Assembly: GCA_021300015.1 (NCBI GenBank)
Contig: JAJTFB010000038.1
Location: 1 to 55,404 of the forward strand
From: Pirellula sp.
GTDB taxonomy: Bacteria; Planctomycetota; Planctomycetia; Pirellulales; Pirellulaceae
DNA: 55,404 nt
Direction: 5' to 3'
Under the pieces are notes generated by a model. It was not told the origin of the DNA, did not search any database, and saw nothing but the letters and a program-made list of their open reading frames with translations. The position numbers and the translations under genes were made by a program. Positions 1-9,724 of this stretch are shown here, in pieces; position 1 is the first letter of the stretch; every line of letters starts with the position of its first letter.

Positions 1-2585
1 AAGTCGCCGACAGGATAAACCCGAACCACGTTGGCCGAATTTTTCTTGTTGGTGATCTTCATGACTTCGTCTTGGATGACATACGTCAGATTCAACGGCT
101 CGAGAATCAACTTCAAAGCCGAACGCAACGAAATTTCAGGAACATTCAGCGATACGGGATCTTCAGGAGTGACCGTCTCGTCCTCGAGACCCTTCTGATC
201 GATCACAATCGGAATTCCGTATTGGTCAGAAAACTGTTGCATCACGGAACTCAACGGCGTGTTGTTGAAGGTCGCCTCACCTCGCTCTCGCAACGCCCGG
301 AAAATCCTTCGCTCGGTCTCGTTCCCGCCCGACAAATCGATCGTCCCGTAACGCTCGATCCGCCTTGCGCTCAGCGCCTGCCATACATCGGCCGGTGGAT
401 AGCGAACCGGTGGCTCGTCAACAAACGGAATCAACGCTTGCTCTGATAGATACAACGCATCGACAAACGCCCGATTCCGCTGATTGATCACATCCATGAT
501 CAAACGATAATTCGCTAGCGAACTCGATTCGTAGTTGACCACCTTGTCAATCACCGAGTTGTGCGCCAACTCATGGATCTGAGGAGCGATCTCATTGTTG
601 GCAGCCGAATACAACTGCTGCTGAATCAAAGAGTCGAACCGCTGTACAAGCTGCTGAATCGTCGCCTCGCGTCGATCCCGATCGGCCAACAAACGACGCG
701 ATGCTGAAGCCGCCGATTGAACCGCCTCCGAACGCGCAATCCGCTCCCGAAGATCCGCCTCAGACCTTGCCGTCGCTTGAATTCCAGCTCCAAGCCTCGA
801 CTCAAGCTGAACACGACTGGCCGGATCCAAATCCGGCGATCGACGGATCTGATCCAAAAGCAATTTCAAATCACCCTTGGCCCCCGAAGGATTGTCCGAT
901 GTCCGAGCTCGACTCAGCTCCGACATCACCTGACGCTCTAGTGCCTGAGCCGCCACCCGACGCATCTCTGTGTCCTGGTTGAGCAAGTCCCCAGCATTCG
1001 ATAGCTCACCAAAAGGATCCGATCCGACCGGTGCATTGAGCCCATCGCTAGGTGCCATCAACGGATCAGAACCAAAATCCCTCCCAGGTGCGTTGCCCAA
1101 ACCCGGATTCGCATTCGACGGTTCGACTCCCGCCGCAGGCGCACCGGCCGGCTCGGCAGGCGTGTCACCAAAAGGATCCTGACCAGCAGGAGCAGAACTC
1201 GCCGGTGCCGGATCCCCAAACGGATCGTCCGAAGGTGGCTGAACCCGCGCCGTGACGAATTTGACAATCTTCGATCCCGTTACCTTGCGCGGCGACTCAC
1301 CCCCACCCTTGGCCTCGTCACTAGGTGAAACCAACGCTGGCTTGAGACCGCCGACCTGGGCAGCTTCCAAAAGCGTCTTGGCCTCAAGATTCGACGGCGA
1401 ACGATCCAACGCCTCTTTGGCAATCACCCGCGCCGCGGCGACATCTCCAACATGCAATGCAAACTTCGCGTCCTTGACCAACGTGTCAGACGAACTGCTC
1501 AGGAAATCTCCGACCTCCCGCAACGCATCGGATCCAGCCGTCGGCAACAACACTCCACCGTTGCCGCTGGACTTGCTGACCAACGCTCCCAAAAAACCTA
1601 AATCAGGATTCGATGCCTCTGAGACCAAATCCCATTGCAGTGTCTTCGACTGGCCCAATACCTCTCCGTCAATACGCAAAGTACCAGTAAGACTCTTTGA
1701 CGACATGACCCCAATCAAAATCGAATCTCGGTCGCTGCGGATCGGCGGGATACGCTCGGGATAACGAGCCGCAATCCCCACCGGCCAATTCGCCTCCTTA
1801 GGCCAAAATACCGGCGCACAAGCTACCTTCGACAGCTCGCTTGCAACTTGCTGCAAGGTAACCCCTTGAATGTTGCTCCGAACCAATACTCGCCCTCCGG
1901 TGTGATTGGCAAGCGTCGCTAAAAACTCACAATCGGTCTTCGGGCCAATCGCCAACGAACTTACCGAACATCGCGAAGCGACCAACTCACCGACCAAGGA
2001 ATCGAACTCCGAGGTGTTGAGCAAACGACTCAAATGGAGCCCGTCTCCGATGTATACAACACTCTTTTGCCCCTGATCACCAAGCGACTCCGACGCCGCT
2101 CGCAATGCACTGGCAATGTCCGACGTCCCCAACGGAACGCGGCGCTCTAATCGCTCAAAACCCGATGCGATGTCGCCCGAATCGGACTTCGCCCCTGCCG
2201 CATACAACTCAGGCTCCACGTCGCACGCCAACAGCGATACGATCGAACCCTCAGGCAATGAGTCAATGATCGACCTGGCTACCTCCATCGACTCGCGACG
2301 GTACACCCCATTCTGCGATGCCGACGTGTCGACAATCACCGCAACCCTAGAAACGGCAGACGCCTCGGTTACCGTCCCAGAAACCAAACTCAAGGCAAAG
2401 TAGGTCTTCCCATCCTGCTGGCAAGTCGCCAGTCGACTCGCCTTGGTCAACCGCGGCGATACCGCCTGGGAATCCAAGGCATACAAGACGTTCGAAGCCA
2501 TCGGCAGCCCAAACGCCAAAGCAAAACCGACTGCCACTTCCGGCAGCCTTGCCCTATTACTCAAAGTAAGACGTTGCATCCGCAT
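1..2585 (-). CDS. Secreted VWA-domain protein with C-terminal secretin-like (STN-type) segment, 3' end missing
   Basis: One uninterrupted minus-strand frame runs from an ATG at 2585 to the window edge, giving about 861 residues without a stop, so the C-terminus lies outside. The N-terminus (MRMQRL..., hydrophobic to about residue 38) looks like a signal peptide. A von Willebrand factor A domain follows, with the MIDAS motif DTSAS at residues 86-90 and a later GTSD threonine. The middle (about residues 430-520) is a Pro/Ala/Gly-rich linker with repeated DPFGD motifs. The last visible part has an alpha/beta repeat of the kind found in secretin N-domains/STN domains and ends in VVRVYPVGDL, a string I recognise from planctomycete proteins of this architecture. 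Likely periplasmic or surface-exposed; the role is unknown. An in-frame ATG at 2579 is an alternative start. Confidence 0.8.
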   Translation of the reverse strand, partial: MRMQRLTLSNRARLPEVAVGFALAFGLPMASNVLYALDSQAVSPRLTKASRLATCQQDGKTYFALSLVSGTVTEASAVSRVAVIVDTSASQNGVYRRESMEVARSIIDSLPEGSIVSLLACDVEPELYAAGAKSDSGDIASGFERLERRVPLGTSDIASALRAASESLGDQGQKSVVYIGDGLHLSRLLNTSEFDSLVGELVASRCSVSSLAIGPKTDCEFLATLANHTGGRVLVRSNIQGVTLQQVASELSKVACAPVFWPKEANWPVGIAARYPERIPPIRSDRDSILIGVMSSKSLTGTLRIDGEVLGQSKTLQWDLVSEASNPDLGFLGALVSKSSGNGGVLLPTAGSDALREVGDFLSSSSDTLVKDAKFALHVGDVAAARVIAKEALDRSPSNLEAKTLLEAAQVGGLKPALVSPSDEAKGGGESPRKVTGSKIVKFVTARVQPPSDDPFGDPAPASSAPAGQDPFGDTPAEPAGAPAAGVEPSNANPGLGNAPGRDFGSDPLMAPSDGLNAPVGSDPFGELSNAGDLLNQDTEMRRVAAQALERQVMSELSRARTSDNPSGAKGDLKLLLDQIRRSPDLDPASRVQLESRLGAGIQATARSEADLRERIARSEAVQSAASASRRLLADRDRREATIQQLVQRFDSLIQQQLYSAANNEIAPQIHELAHNSVIDKVVNYESSSLANYRLIMDVINQRNRAFVDALYLSEQALIPFVDEPPVRYPPADVWQALSARRIERYGTIDLSGGNETERRIFRALRERGEATFNNTPLSSVMQQFSDQYGIPIVIDQKGLEDETVTPEDPVSLNVPEISLRSALKLILEPLNLTYVIQDEVMKITNKKNSANVVRVYPVGD

Positions 2586-3111
2586 CGCGATTCGCTCCGA
2601 ACATTCATTGGTTGGAAAAGAGGTTTACCGAAATCCAAAGATCCTCGGTCCTTTTTATCGTATTTACACCCCTCAAATGTTGCCATTAAAAAAGGGGCCA
2701 CCGACAAAGAATCAACCGATGGTATCAATTTCCCCTTCTAGGCGATCTGGGCCGGGTATCCATCGAAATACCTACCACCCACTCGACCCATTCGGGTTCC
2801 ACCGTACCAAAATCCCACTGGATTCGTCTGTATTTCCTAATGGAGCAAATGGCATGCCAAGAACAAAAAGAATGGTAACACCCTGTTTTCACCAACGTTC
2901 TTGCCCATTTGCCATCCCCTAGCACCCCCACGCACATCTCCCCTGGCCTGCGATCGACTCAGGAATGTTGCATTATCGAACACGCCCCTCAAAGTCCTCA
3001 AATCCGGTAAATCTTTCCAAATCCTCTTATCTTACAACCCCCATCCTTCCGATCCGCTCCGATAGCCCTTCTACGGCCAAATTCCAAGCTCCACTACCGG
3101 ATCGATCGACC
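2586..3111. other. Divergent intergenic region, no gene seen
   Basis: A 526-bp gap between the divergent VWA gene and the DUF11-repeat gene must hold both promoters. It is more AT-rich around 2640-2700, which would suit promoters, but I find no convincing -35/-10 pair, tRNA or small gene. Short open frames here (for example 2725-2937 on the minus strand) have no recognisable content. Confidence 0.5.
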
Positions 3112-5305
3112 ATGATGGCTCGCTGCTCACTACGCTTCGCACCTCTAGGCCTTTTCCTATTCGCCCTGCTCCTGGCCCTCCTAGGCTCGGCCAACCCCGC
3201 TTTGGCGCAACGAGATCTGCCGGAATTCGATCCGAAGCTCTCGCCCAACTCGAAATCCAACCCTGGCAATGGCCAAGGCCTCCTGAGCCGCCTTCGGAAC
3301 TCGAACCCTAAACCCACCAAAGACCCCGCAGATCCCGATCCAGAAACCCGCGATCGTCGATGGACCAGCGGGATGAAAGTCCCCTTGCAGTCGTTCAACA
3401 TGCCCTGGTCAAACCGTAACAACGATCCTAAAGCAAGCCTGAACGAACCGATCGATCTGCCCAAAGCCATGCAACCGAGCCGCCCCCGCAACGATCCAGC
3501 GACTCGCAATAACTTTCAAAGCCGCGCCTCCCTGCAAGAAGCCCCCGCCAACTCCGAAGCCCGCGCCAACTCCGAAGCAATCGGCAGCGGGGTTGCAAAA
3601 CGTTCCTCACCCAAGCCGACTACCGAGGAATCTATCCAACTCCCCGCATCCACACGAAGCGGCTCCAACCGAAGCGATCGACCCAAAAAACACCAGCCGC
3701 AGAAAACCCCAAACTCCCACCAACAACTCGAAACCCATCCCCATCACATCAAGCGATCCTGCATCGCAACCCCCAACCCAAACTCCCTCTCCAAACGCTA
3801 TCTCCGACCTCCCGGATCTACCCCAAATCGATATCGCACCGGTCCCACGGACCGCTTCTCCAAAAGTACCCGCTATCCTGACGGCAGGTCCAAACAAAAC
3901 CAACCAAGCATCCACTCCCCTGGACGTTCGTGTCCCCCAACTGCGACTGCGCGTCGATGGACCTCAAGCCATCGCAGTCGGTCAAAAAGCAACCTACACC
4001 ATCCACGCGACCAACGAAGGCGCCTCGGATCTCCAAGGTCTCATCGTCCGGGCCTCGACCCCAAAAGGTGTCCTGATCGACGGAATCAAAACCATGGTCG
4101 GTTCCTACGAATTGGACGAAACCCCCGAAGACTCAGGGGTCCTCTGGGAACTCGATTCCCTTGCAGCCAACGATTCGAAATCTCTCGAACTCCAAATCGA
4201 AGTCCTCGAAGCCGACCAATTCGCTCTGAACCTCGAGTGGACCCTAGCTCCAAAGCCGACGCAGATGAACGTCCAAGTCCACCAGCCAAAACTCGAACTC
4301 GAGCTGAGCGGGCCGGCCGAAGTCCAACTCGGAGCGCCCGAAAAGTACCGCATGCGCATCAAAAACCCCGGCTCGGCGGTCCTGCCAGATCTGACCCTCT
4401 CGCTCCAAACCGAAACGACATCCCAATACGATTCCCAAATCGGACCCATCGCTCCAGGTTCCGAAAAAATCATCGATATCGAACTGACCTTCGACCACCC
4501 AGGACTATTCCCAATCGTCGCTGCCGCCAAAGACCCCTCAGGTAAACTCCAACAACGCCAACGCATCGATGTCCAAGTCCAAAAAATCGAAGTCAAAGCG
4601 ACGTGGTTCGGCCCCGAGGAATTCATCCAAGGCTCGAAAGCGGATTATGAACTCGTGATCGAAAACTCCGGCGGAATCCCCGCCGCAAACCTGGCTTGCT
4701 CCGTCGCAATCCCCGACGGAATCGGACTGATCGAACTTCCCGAAGGTGTCACTCGCCAAGCCAACGAACTCCGCTGGTCGATCCCTAAGCTCGATCCGAA
4801 ATCCCAATTCACCCTCCCGATCCGATGCGATATGAACCGATCCGGTAACCATACCCTGGCCTTCCAAGCCCGATCCGATCAAAACATCAATCTCCATTCG
4901 GATATCTCTACACTCGTCGAAGCCATCGCCGATCTGGAACTCGTGGTAAATGAACCTCAAGCTCCAGCCCCAGTCGGTGCGAGGGTCGTCTATGAACTCC
5001 AAATCTCGAACCGAGGCTCCAAAGCCGCCGAAGACATCCGAGTCGTTGCACAATTCTCCGAAGGCATCGAACCCCTGGCCCTCGAAGGACACGCCGGACG
5101 CATCGTCCCAGGGCAAGCCCTCTTCGAAAACCTACCTTCGATCGGTCCAAACCAAACCGTTACACTCCGAGTCATCTGCCAAGCCTCAAAGAACGGTGTC
5201 CATCGCTTCCGCGCGGCAGTCCAGTCACCCAGCAGCCAAGAGGACTTGCTCGAAGAAGGATCCACGCGATTCGTAGGCTCCAACTCCAAAACCTCGAAAC
5301 CCTAA
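3112..5305 (+). pseudogene. Exported protein with four DUF11/CARDB-like repeats, split by a frameshift
   Basis: The ATG at 3112 starts a classic signal peptide (MMARC..., hydrophobic core, ALA cleavage-like site before QRDLPEF) and a low-complexity Pro/Asn/Arg linker. The recognisable domains lie one frame further on (+1), in the frame open from about 3442 to the TAA at 5303. That frame holds four Ig-like DUF11/CARDB repeats beginning near 3940 (PQLRLRVDG), 4285 (PKLELELSG), 4580 (IEVKATWFG) and 4920 (ADLELVVNE), each with a Y-x-h-x-h-x-N-x-G strand. The first frame degenerates into Arg/Ser/His-rich shadow after about 3690. One indel between about 3540 and 3700, in the linker, would restore a protein of about 730 residues. 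It may be a true pseudogene, a phase-variable gene or a sequencing error. Taken alone, the downstream frame has no signal peptide. Confidence 0.75.
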
Positions 5306-5306
5306 A

Positions 5307-5397
5307 GGCTCCGCCCGACCCGCAAACATCGGCGTCTTACAGTGTAGAGCCATTGTCCCCAATGGCTCCGCCCGACGCGCAAGCGGAGGCGTCTTAC
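5307..5397. repeat. Two direct copies of a 34-bp element
   Basis: Copies at 5307-5340 and 5364-5397 begin GGCTCCGCCCGAC and end GGCGTCTTAC, matching at 29 of 34 positions. In the second copy, CTCCGC and GCGGAG can pair around an 11-nt loop; in the first copy the right arm is changed. They lie just after the stop of the DUF11-repeat gene, between two convergent genes, so they may contribute to 3'-end formation. They look like a dispersed intergenic repeat rather than a simple terminator. Confidence 0.75.
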
Positions 5398-5445
5398 GGC
5401 TTTTTCGGCTGTTTTGTCTTACTGCCTACGGTGGTTTCAAGTTCC

Positions 5446-5467
5446 GATCGATTGGGGACAATCGATC
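5446..5467. repeat. 22-bp near-perfect palindrome, copy 1
   Basis: Arms GATCGATT (5446-5453) and AATCGATC (5460-5467) flank GGGGAC. The reverse complement of a second copy at 24932-24953 matches at 21 of 22 positions. This copy lies between the 3' ends of two convergent genes. Confidence 0.7.
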
Positions 5468-5495
5468 TACCATAACGACGCTAAAGGTGCATCGC

Positions 5496-7862
5496 TTATG
5501 GCTCAATGCTCGCGACTCCCATCAGAAGCCTTAGGATCGCTGAACCCCGCTCGCTCTTGGTCCAGGATGTCGAACTCCAGGCCCGAATCTCCCGGGCCGT
5601 CGCAAAGCGATGCTTGGTCATCAAATACACATGATCGATCAACGCGCTTTGGCTAAGCTCGCTGGCAGATAACAAGCCCGCCCAACGACGGGCTCGATCG
5701 CCCGCAACGCGATACCCTAGCTCCGCTCGGAGCAAGCCCCGGGGCCACTGCACCGCTTTGCTTTCTACTAGGCCTTCTGAACTTGCACGCTTGCTCCCCC
5801 CCTGGACCTGATTCGATGGCTGTGCCAAAAACGATCGCTCCAGACCCTCGGCCTGCTCAGGGAACAAGGCCGATGCATAACCAACGAGCCAAGCCTCATC
5901 GCGCACCGCAGAACGCGAATCATCCAACACCAGTGACTTGAACACCTCCTGCCTTTGAAGGTAATCCTGAAGCCTCTGTGGATCCATCACCATGTACTGT
6001 GCATAGGTCAAAGGCTCCTCGGACTGCCGAGCCAGATCGGACATCAACATCCAATAGACCACCCGACGCAATCCCGCCCCCCGCTCGACGATCTGCTTGC
6101 CTAAATATCCAACCAAATCGCGCCGTGCCTCCAAGGCCACTGAACCATCCAACCCAAAAGCCGACTCCAATCCCACTCCGAAAAAGTCCCTCCAAAGGGC
6201 ATTCAAAAGACCACTTTGAGAATGACTCCCCTGCTCTAGCCAACCATCGATCGCCTGCTCGAAAGACAACTCGCTCCCGACCCGCTTGCCGTCGGGAAAC
6301 CTCGCTGCGATCTTCCGGACCTGATCATCCTGCTGTCGCTGAAACAACTCCGAAACTCCAGGCTGCGCAATGCCCACCATCAAGGCGGCGATCGAATCGA
6401 AGTCGACCGACTTGGACCCAACCAATCCAGTACCCATGGCCATGCGATCGGCAAACCAACTCGGCGCCGAAGTCCCCTCCGTTCCATGGCACTGCGTACA
6501 GACCATCGCCGGATTGGAAGTCACCGTCAAAAACAACTGCGAAAGTCCCTCCAATCGCTTGACCTGCGAATCGCCATAACCCACCCAAGCCACCTGTGGA
6601 CTGTTGGGCCGCAAGGCCCAGCGATCGCCACGATCGGACCAGTAATCCACCAAGAAATACGCCGGATGATCCGCCTGACTCAACCCTAAAAGGACTTGCC
6701 GCTGCACCTGCTCTAAGGGTACGTCGTCGCGTATGAGCGTCGCGAGCCACTCGCGAAACACAAGAGCCTGCTGGCTCGACTCGATCCGTCCACCCATGTA
6801 AAAATTCGCTAAACGCGCTGACCAAACACGATCGAACTCATCGCTCGATATCCAGCTTGCCACAAGCCTCTCAAGCGAGGTATCCTCGCTGAGCTTATCG
6901 AGCCGTATCGCTTCGAGCTCCGAATCGGTCGCAACCCGATGCAACAACAATCGCGAGATGCGGTCGGCCGTCAGTCCCCGTTTTTTCAAGCTTGCCTGGC
7001 CACCCGAAACCATGTCCGACTGTGGCATCCCCAAGCTTTTCCAAATCTGCTGAAACTGAGAATCGATCACCGAGACAATCTCGCGATCCTCCAATGTCCC
7101 TAGACTCACGCCCCGAGCCGACGGCCAGGCCAACACCATTTCCTCGCCCTGAACTGGGGCCTGTGCGCCACCCTGCTCCTGATTGCCCTCGGTTTGCCGC
7201 CCGACGGCAAGCTTGTCCTGCATCGGCTCGCGGCGCGATGGATCCAATCCCCCATCGGCGATCACCGAATCGGTCCGAGTCGAAAGCCCCTGCTCAGGTA
7301 AACCCTGAGACTCCAAACTCTGAGAGGTATTACTCTGCGAGTCTACAACAACGACCCCCTGGCTGGCGTTTGCCTTCGGCTCGGCCACTCGAGGACCAGA
7401 CGATGGTGCTCCATCGAGCGACGCTTGCCCTACTCCAACGGGCTTATTAAGGTCGCGTTGAACCCAACGGCCTATCAACGACAATCCACCGATCGATACT
7501 GCAATCGATGCTGCAATCGATGCTGCAATCGCCGCAGACCTCCAATGAGGCCTTGCACCCGCTCCATGCGATCGGTCTTGTCCGGTCTCTGACACAACTT
7601 CTGGCAAGCCTTTTGGCAAGACCTCTGCGAGGCTTTCTCGTTGAGCATTCGATACGGCTTGCGCATGCTGCTCGGCAGTAAAAACACTCGCCTCAGATCG
7701 CTTGAGAACCGAGCGGTACATCTCGCCCGGATCGAAAGCCTTCGAGGAACCCTGGCCCCTGTGTGCTTCTCCCCCGAGCCACTCTCCGAGCATCGCATCG
7801 AGCATCGCATCGAGCACGGGGTCCTCAGGTCGCTTCGAATTCTCAAACTCAAAACTGCTCAT
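5496..7862 (-). CDS. Membrane anti-sigma-like protein fused to a PSD1/DUF1549-DUF1553-like domain with CxxCH
   Basis: 788 residues, starting 4 bp after the stop of the ECF-type sigma gene, so the two are almost certainly co-translated. The first ~107 residues are hydrophilic and helical with no signal peptide, as expected for a cytoplasmic anti-sigma region. A single membrane helix spans about residues 108-131. A Ser/Gln/Gly-rich linker follows, and from about residue 255 the protein resembles planctomycete DUF1549/DUF1553 proteins (LLLHRVATDSELEAI, ASWISSDEFDRVW). A c-type heme or thioether-type motif CTQCH lies at residues 455-459. Two 12-bp microrepeats lie inside the gene, one coding the N-terminal LDAMLDAML and one the membrane helix. 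Inference: it anchors the sigma factor at the membrane and links it to a periplasmic redox or ligand signal. It could instead be an enzyme whose gene merely sits beside a sigma factor. Confidence 0.7.
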   Translation of the reverse strand: MSSFEFENSKRPEDPVLDAMLDAMLGEWLGGEAHRGQGSSKAFDPGEMYRSVLKRSEASVFTAEQHAQAVSNAQRESLAEVLPKGLPEVVSETGQDRSHGAGARPHWRSAAIAASIAASIAVSIGGLSLIGRWVQRDLNKPVGVGQASLDGAPSSGPRVAEPKANASQGVVVVDSQSNTSQSLESQGLPEQGLSTRTDSVIADGGLDPSRREPMQDKLAVGRQTEGNQEQGGAQAPVQGEEMVLAWPSARGVSLGTLEDREIVSVIDSQFQQIWKSLGMPQSDMVSGGQASLKKRGLTADRISRLLLHRVATDSELEAIRLDKLSEDTSLERLVASWISSDEFDRVWSARLANFYMGGRIESSQQALVFREWLATLIRDDVPLEQVQRQVLLGLSQADHPAYFLVDYWSDRGDRWALRPNSPQVAWVGYGDSQVKRLEGLSQLFLTVTSNPAMVCTQCHGTEGTSAPSWFADRMAMGTGLVGSKSVDFDSIAALMVGIAQPGVSELFQRQQDDQVRKIAARFPDGKRVGSELSFEQAIDGWLEQGSHSQSGLLNALWRDFFGVGLESAFGLDGSVALEARRDLVGYLGKQIVERGAGLRRVVYWMLMSDLARQSEEPLTYAQYMVMDPQRLQDYLQRQEVFKSLVLDDSRSAVRDEAWLVGYASALFPEQAEGLERSFLAQPSNQVQGGSKRASSEGLVESKAVQWPRGLLRAELGYRVAGDRARRWAGLLSASELSQSALIDHVYLMTKHRFATAREIRAWSSTSWTKSERGSAILRLLMGVASIEP
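7492..7527. repeat. Three 12-bp tandem units inside the membrane-helix codons
   Basis: ATCGATACTGCA at 7492-7503 is followed by ATCGATGCTGCA at 7504-7515 and 7516-7527. On the minus strand they encode the Ala/Ile/Ser repeat IAASIAASIAVS of the single membrane helix. Gain or loss of a unit keeps the reading frame but changes helix length by four residues. Confidence 0.75.
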
Positions 7863-7866
7863 CGAT

Positions 7867-8427
7867 CTACCGGTCTACCGCTCCGAGTTTCTCTTCTAGG
7901 CATTGTCTCAACTGGGCCTTGGCCCGTTGCTGTAAGTTCTTCACGCCGTTCTGGCTGATCTGCAAATCGGCGGCGATCTGCTCGCGCGATGCTCGCTCTT
8001 CAAATCGCATCTTCAAAGACTTTTGGGCTCTTGCCGTAAGCCTTTGAAAGCACTCTCCGAGCGCATCGAGCACCCGATCCCCGGAGACATCGGATCCAGC
8101 CCACCGGGTCCAGTACCGATCGAGAATCTCGGCTTGATCGGTCAATCCGGTCGAACCAAACTTCCGCTTGTACTCGAGCAACAGGTGGAACGCGACGCGT
8201 CGCAAATACGACGATGTCGATTGTGGATTGATCAACTCAAAGGGTTTTCTCAGAACCGCAACAAAAGTCTCTTGCGCTAGATCGTCTGCCAAATGGATCG
8301 GGCATCCGATCGCTTTTAAGTATCTCCAGACCCCGAGGTAATGCTCAGCGATGAGCTTCTCGGGGTCCCAAGAACCAGGTTCCAAACCATCGGAGCGATT
8401 GGTCAGATCGTCGCGCACACTAAGCAA
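7867..8427 (-). CDS. ECF-type RNA polymerase sigma factor (sigma-70 family)
   Basis: About 183-186 residues. Region 2 covers roughly residues 25-95 (LIAEHYLGVWRYLKAIG, DDLAQETFVAVLR, YLRRVAFHLLLEYKRK) and region 4 roughly 130-180 (LTARAQKSLKMRF, REQIAADLQISQNGVKNLQQRAKAQLR), the layout of extracytoplasmic-function sigma factors. Two in-frame starts are possible: TTG at 8427, overlapping the end of the DUF1501 gene by 8 bp, or GTG at 8418, directly after that gene's stop. Either way it is tightly coupled to the DUF1501 gene upstream and to the membrane anti-sigma-like gene 4 bp downstream. The expected role is to redirect RNA polymerase when released by its membrane partner, perhaps at this operon's own promoter (inference). 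Confidence 0.88.
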   Translation of the reverse strand: MLSVRDDLTNRSDGLEPGSWDPEKLIAEHYLGVWRYLKAIGCPIHLADDLAQETFVAVLRKPFELINPQSTSSYLRRVAFHLLLEYKRKFGSTGLTDQAEILDRYWTRWAGSDVSGDRVLDALGECFQRLTARAQKSLKMRFEERASREQIAADLQISQNGVKNLQQRAKAQLRQCLEEKLGAVDR

Positions 8428-9694
8428 ATAGCCCCTTGATGAGCTTGCCGCTGTTGGCGATCTTCATCGGACGACCACTTCGGCTCGTGAAGGTCGTCTC
8501 GAGGGATATTCCCAACGAGTGGCAAACCGACGCCATCACGTCCTCCGAGGAGTAGGGCTCGCCGTCGACTTCGGTCCCATCCTCGTTCGTTGCACCGATG
8601 GCCTGACCTCCCTTGATCCCGCCGCCACCGACGACAACGCTCCAGGCTCGGGCCCAGTGGTCTCGCCCCGCATCGCCATTGATCCGTGGAGTTCGGCTGA
8701 ATTCACCCATCCAAACAATGCAGGTGTCTTCCAGGAGCCCTCGTTCGTCGAGGTCGGAGGTCAAGGCCGCCATGGCCTTGTCCAACACCGGCAAGCGATC
8801 GTTTTCGAGGGTTCGGAAAATGTTCTGGTGGTTGTCCCAACCACCCAAGTCGACTTCGACAAACGCGACGCCGGCTTCAACAAGACGCCTCGCAAGCAAA
8901 CAGCCTTGGCCGAACCCGCCTACGCCATAGCGTTCCTTGACCTCCGTGGGCTCTTTGTCGACTTGAAAAGCTTCCATCTGCTTGCTGGTGAGCAAATCAA
9001 ACGTCTTGCCCAAGACCTTGCGGTGGTCTTCCAACACTCCGCCTCGGTTTTGACTGATGAAGGAATTTTCGATTGTTTCAAGGGCGATCCGGCGTTGGTT
9101 GAGCCGATCCGAATCGACGCTCATCTCCAAGTTGCGGACCCGACCGTTGCTCGTGACGTTGAAGGGTGCCCAGGACATCCCTAGGAACCCAGGTCCTTCG
9201 CTCGCCCCACCCACAGCGACAAAAGGAGGGATCTCAAGATCCGGTCGTTGCGAGATCAACTCGTGGGCCATAACCGCCCCATAACTCGGATAGTCTACGT
9301 TCGCATCGGGAACATACCCGGTGTGCATGTAGTAACGCCCCCGGTTGTGGTCGGCTTCGCGGGTGCTCATCGATCGGACAATCGCCATGTGATGCATCTG
9401 CTGGGCCATCAGCGGCATGTGCTCGGAAATCTGAACGTCTCCGGAGGTACTGATCGCTTTGAAAGGTCCACCGTTGTCCGTACCTGGCTTGAGATCCCAG
9501 ATGTCCATCGTCGATGGACCACCACCCATCCACAACAAGATACAGGACTTACGGTTCTTCTTGAGCGTGTCGGCATGGACTCGGAGCGAGTGCCCAAGCG
9601 ACAGCGAACTGCCGAGCATCGCGCTTGCACCGGCCATGTGCGACATGAAATGACGACGGGACATCCCGTTGGGTGTTGAAAATCGATTCCACAT
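8420..9694 (-). CDS. DUF1501 protein, Tat-exported
   Basis: 424 residues. The N-terminus has a twin-arginine motif (SRRHFM, residues 12-17), then a hydrophobic stretch and a VHA cleavage-like site, so Tat export of a folded protein is predicted. The body is the DUF1501 family, an alkaline-phosphatase/sulfatase-like fold very abundant in planctomycetes: LWMGGGPSTMDIWDLKPG near residue 55, VDLGGWDNHQNIF in the middle, and CIVWMGEFSRTPRIN near the C-terminus. It follows the DUF1549/1553 gene by 30 bp, the usual pairing of these two families. The substrate is unknown; involvement in degrading polymeric or sulfated carbohydrates is often suspected but not shown. Confidence 0.9.
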   Translation of the reverse strand: MWNRFSTPNGMSRRHFMSHMAGASAMLGSSLSLGHSLRVHADTLKKNRKSCILLWMGGGPSTMDIWDLKPGTDNGGPFKAISTSGDVQISEHMPLMAQQMHHMAIVRSMSTREADHNRGRYYMHTGYVPDANVDYPSYGAVMAHELISQRPDLEIPPFVAVGGASEGPGFLGMSWAPFNVTSNGRVRNLEMSVDSDRLNQRRIALETIENSFISQNRGGVLEDHRKVLGKTFDLLTSKQMEAFQVDKEPTEVKERYGVGGFGQGCLLARRLVEAGVAFVEVDLGGWDNHQNIFRTLENDRLPVLDKAMAALTSDLDERGLLEDTCIVWMGEFSRTPRINGDAGRDHWARAWSVVVGGGGIKGGQAIGATNEDGTEVDGEPYSSEDVMASVCHSLGISLETTFTSRSGRPMKIANSGKLIKGLFA

Positions 9695-9724
9695 AGCAAA
9701 ACACCTTCTTCTAGATAAGAACCT

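Noticed and set aside
2725..2937. Minus-strand 70-residue frame upstream of the VWA gene
   Set aside because: Trp/Gly-rich composition with no motif or ribosome site; it looks like chance.
3686..3692. AAAAAAC heptamer as a programmed -1 frameshift site in the DUF11 gene
   Set aside because: Moving from the signal-peptide frame to the repeat frame needs a +1 shift. A -1 slip at this heptamer goes the wrong way, so an indel is the simpler explanation.
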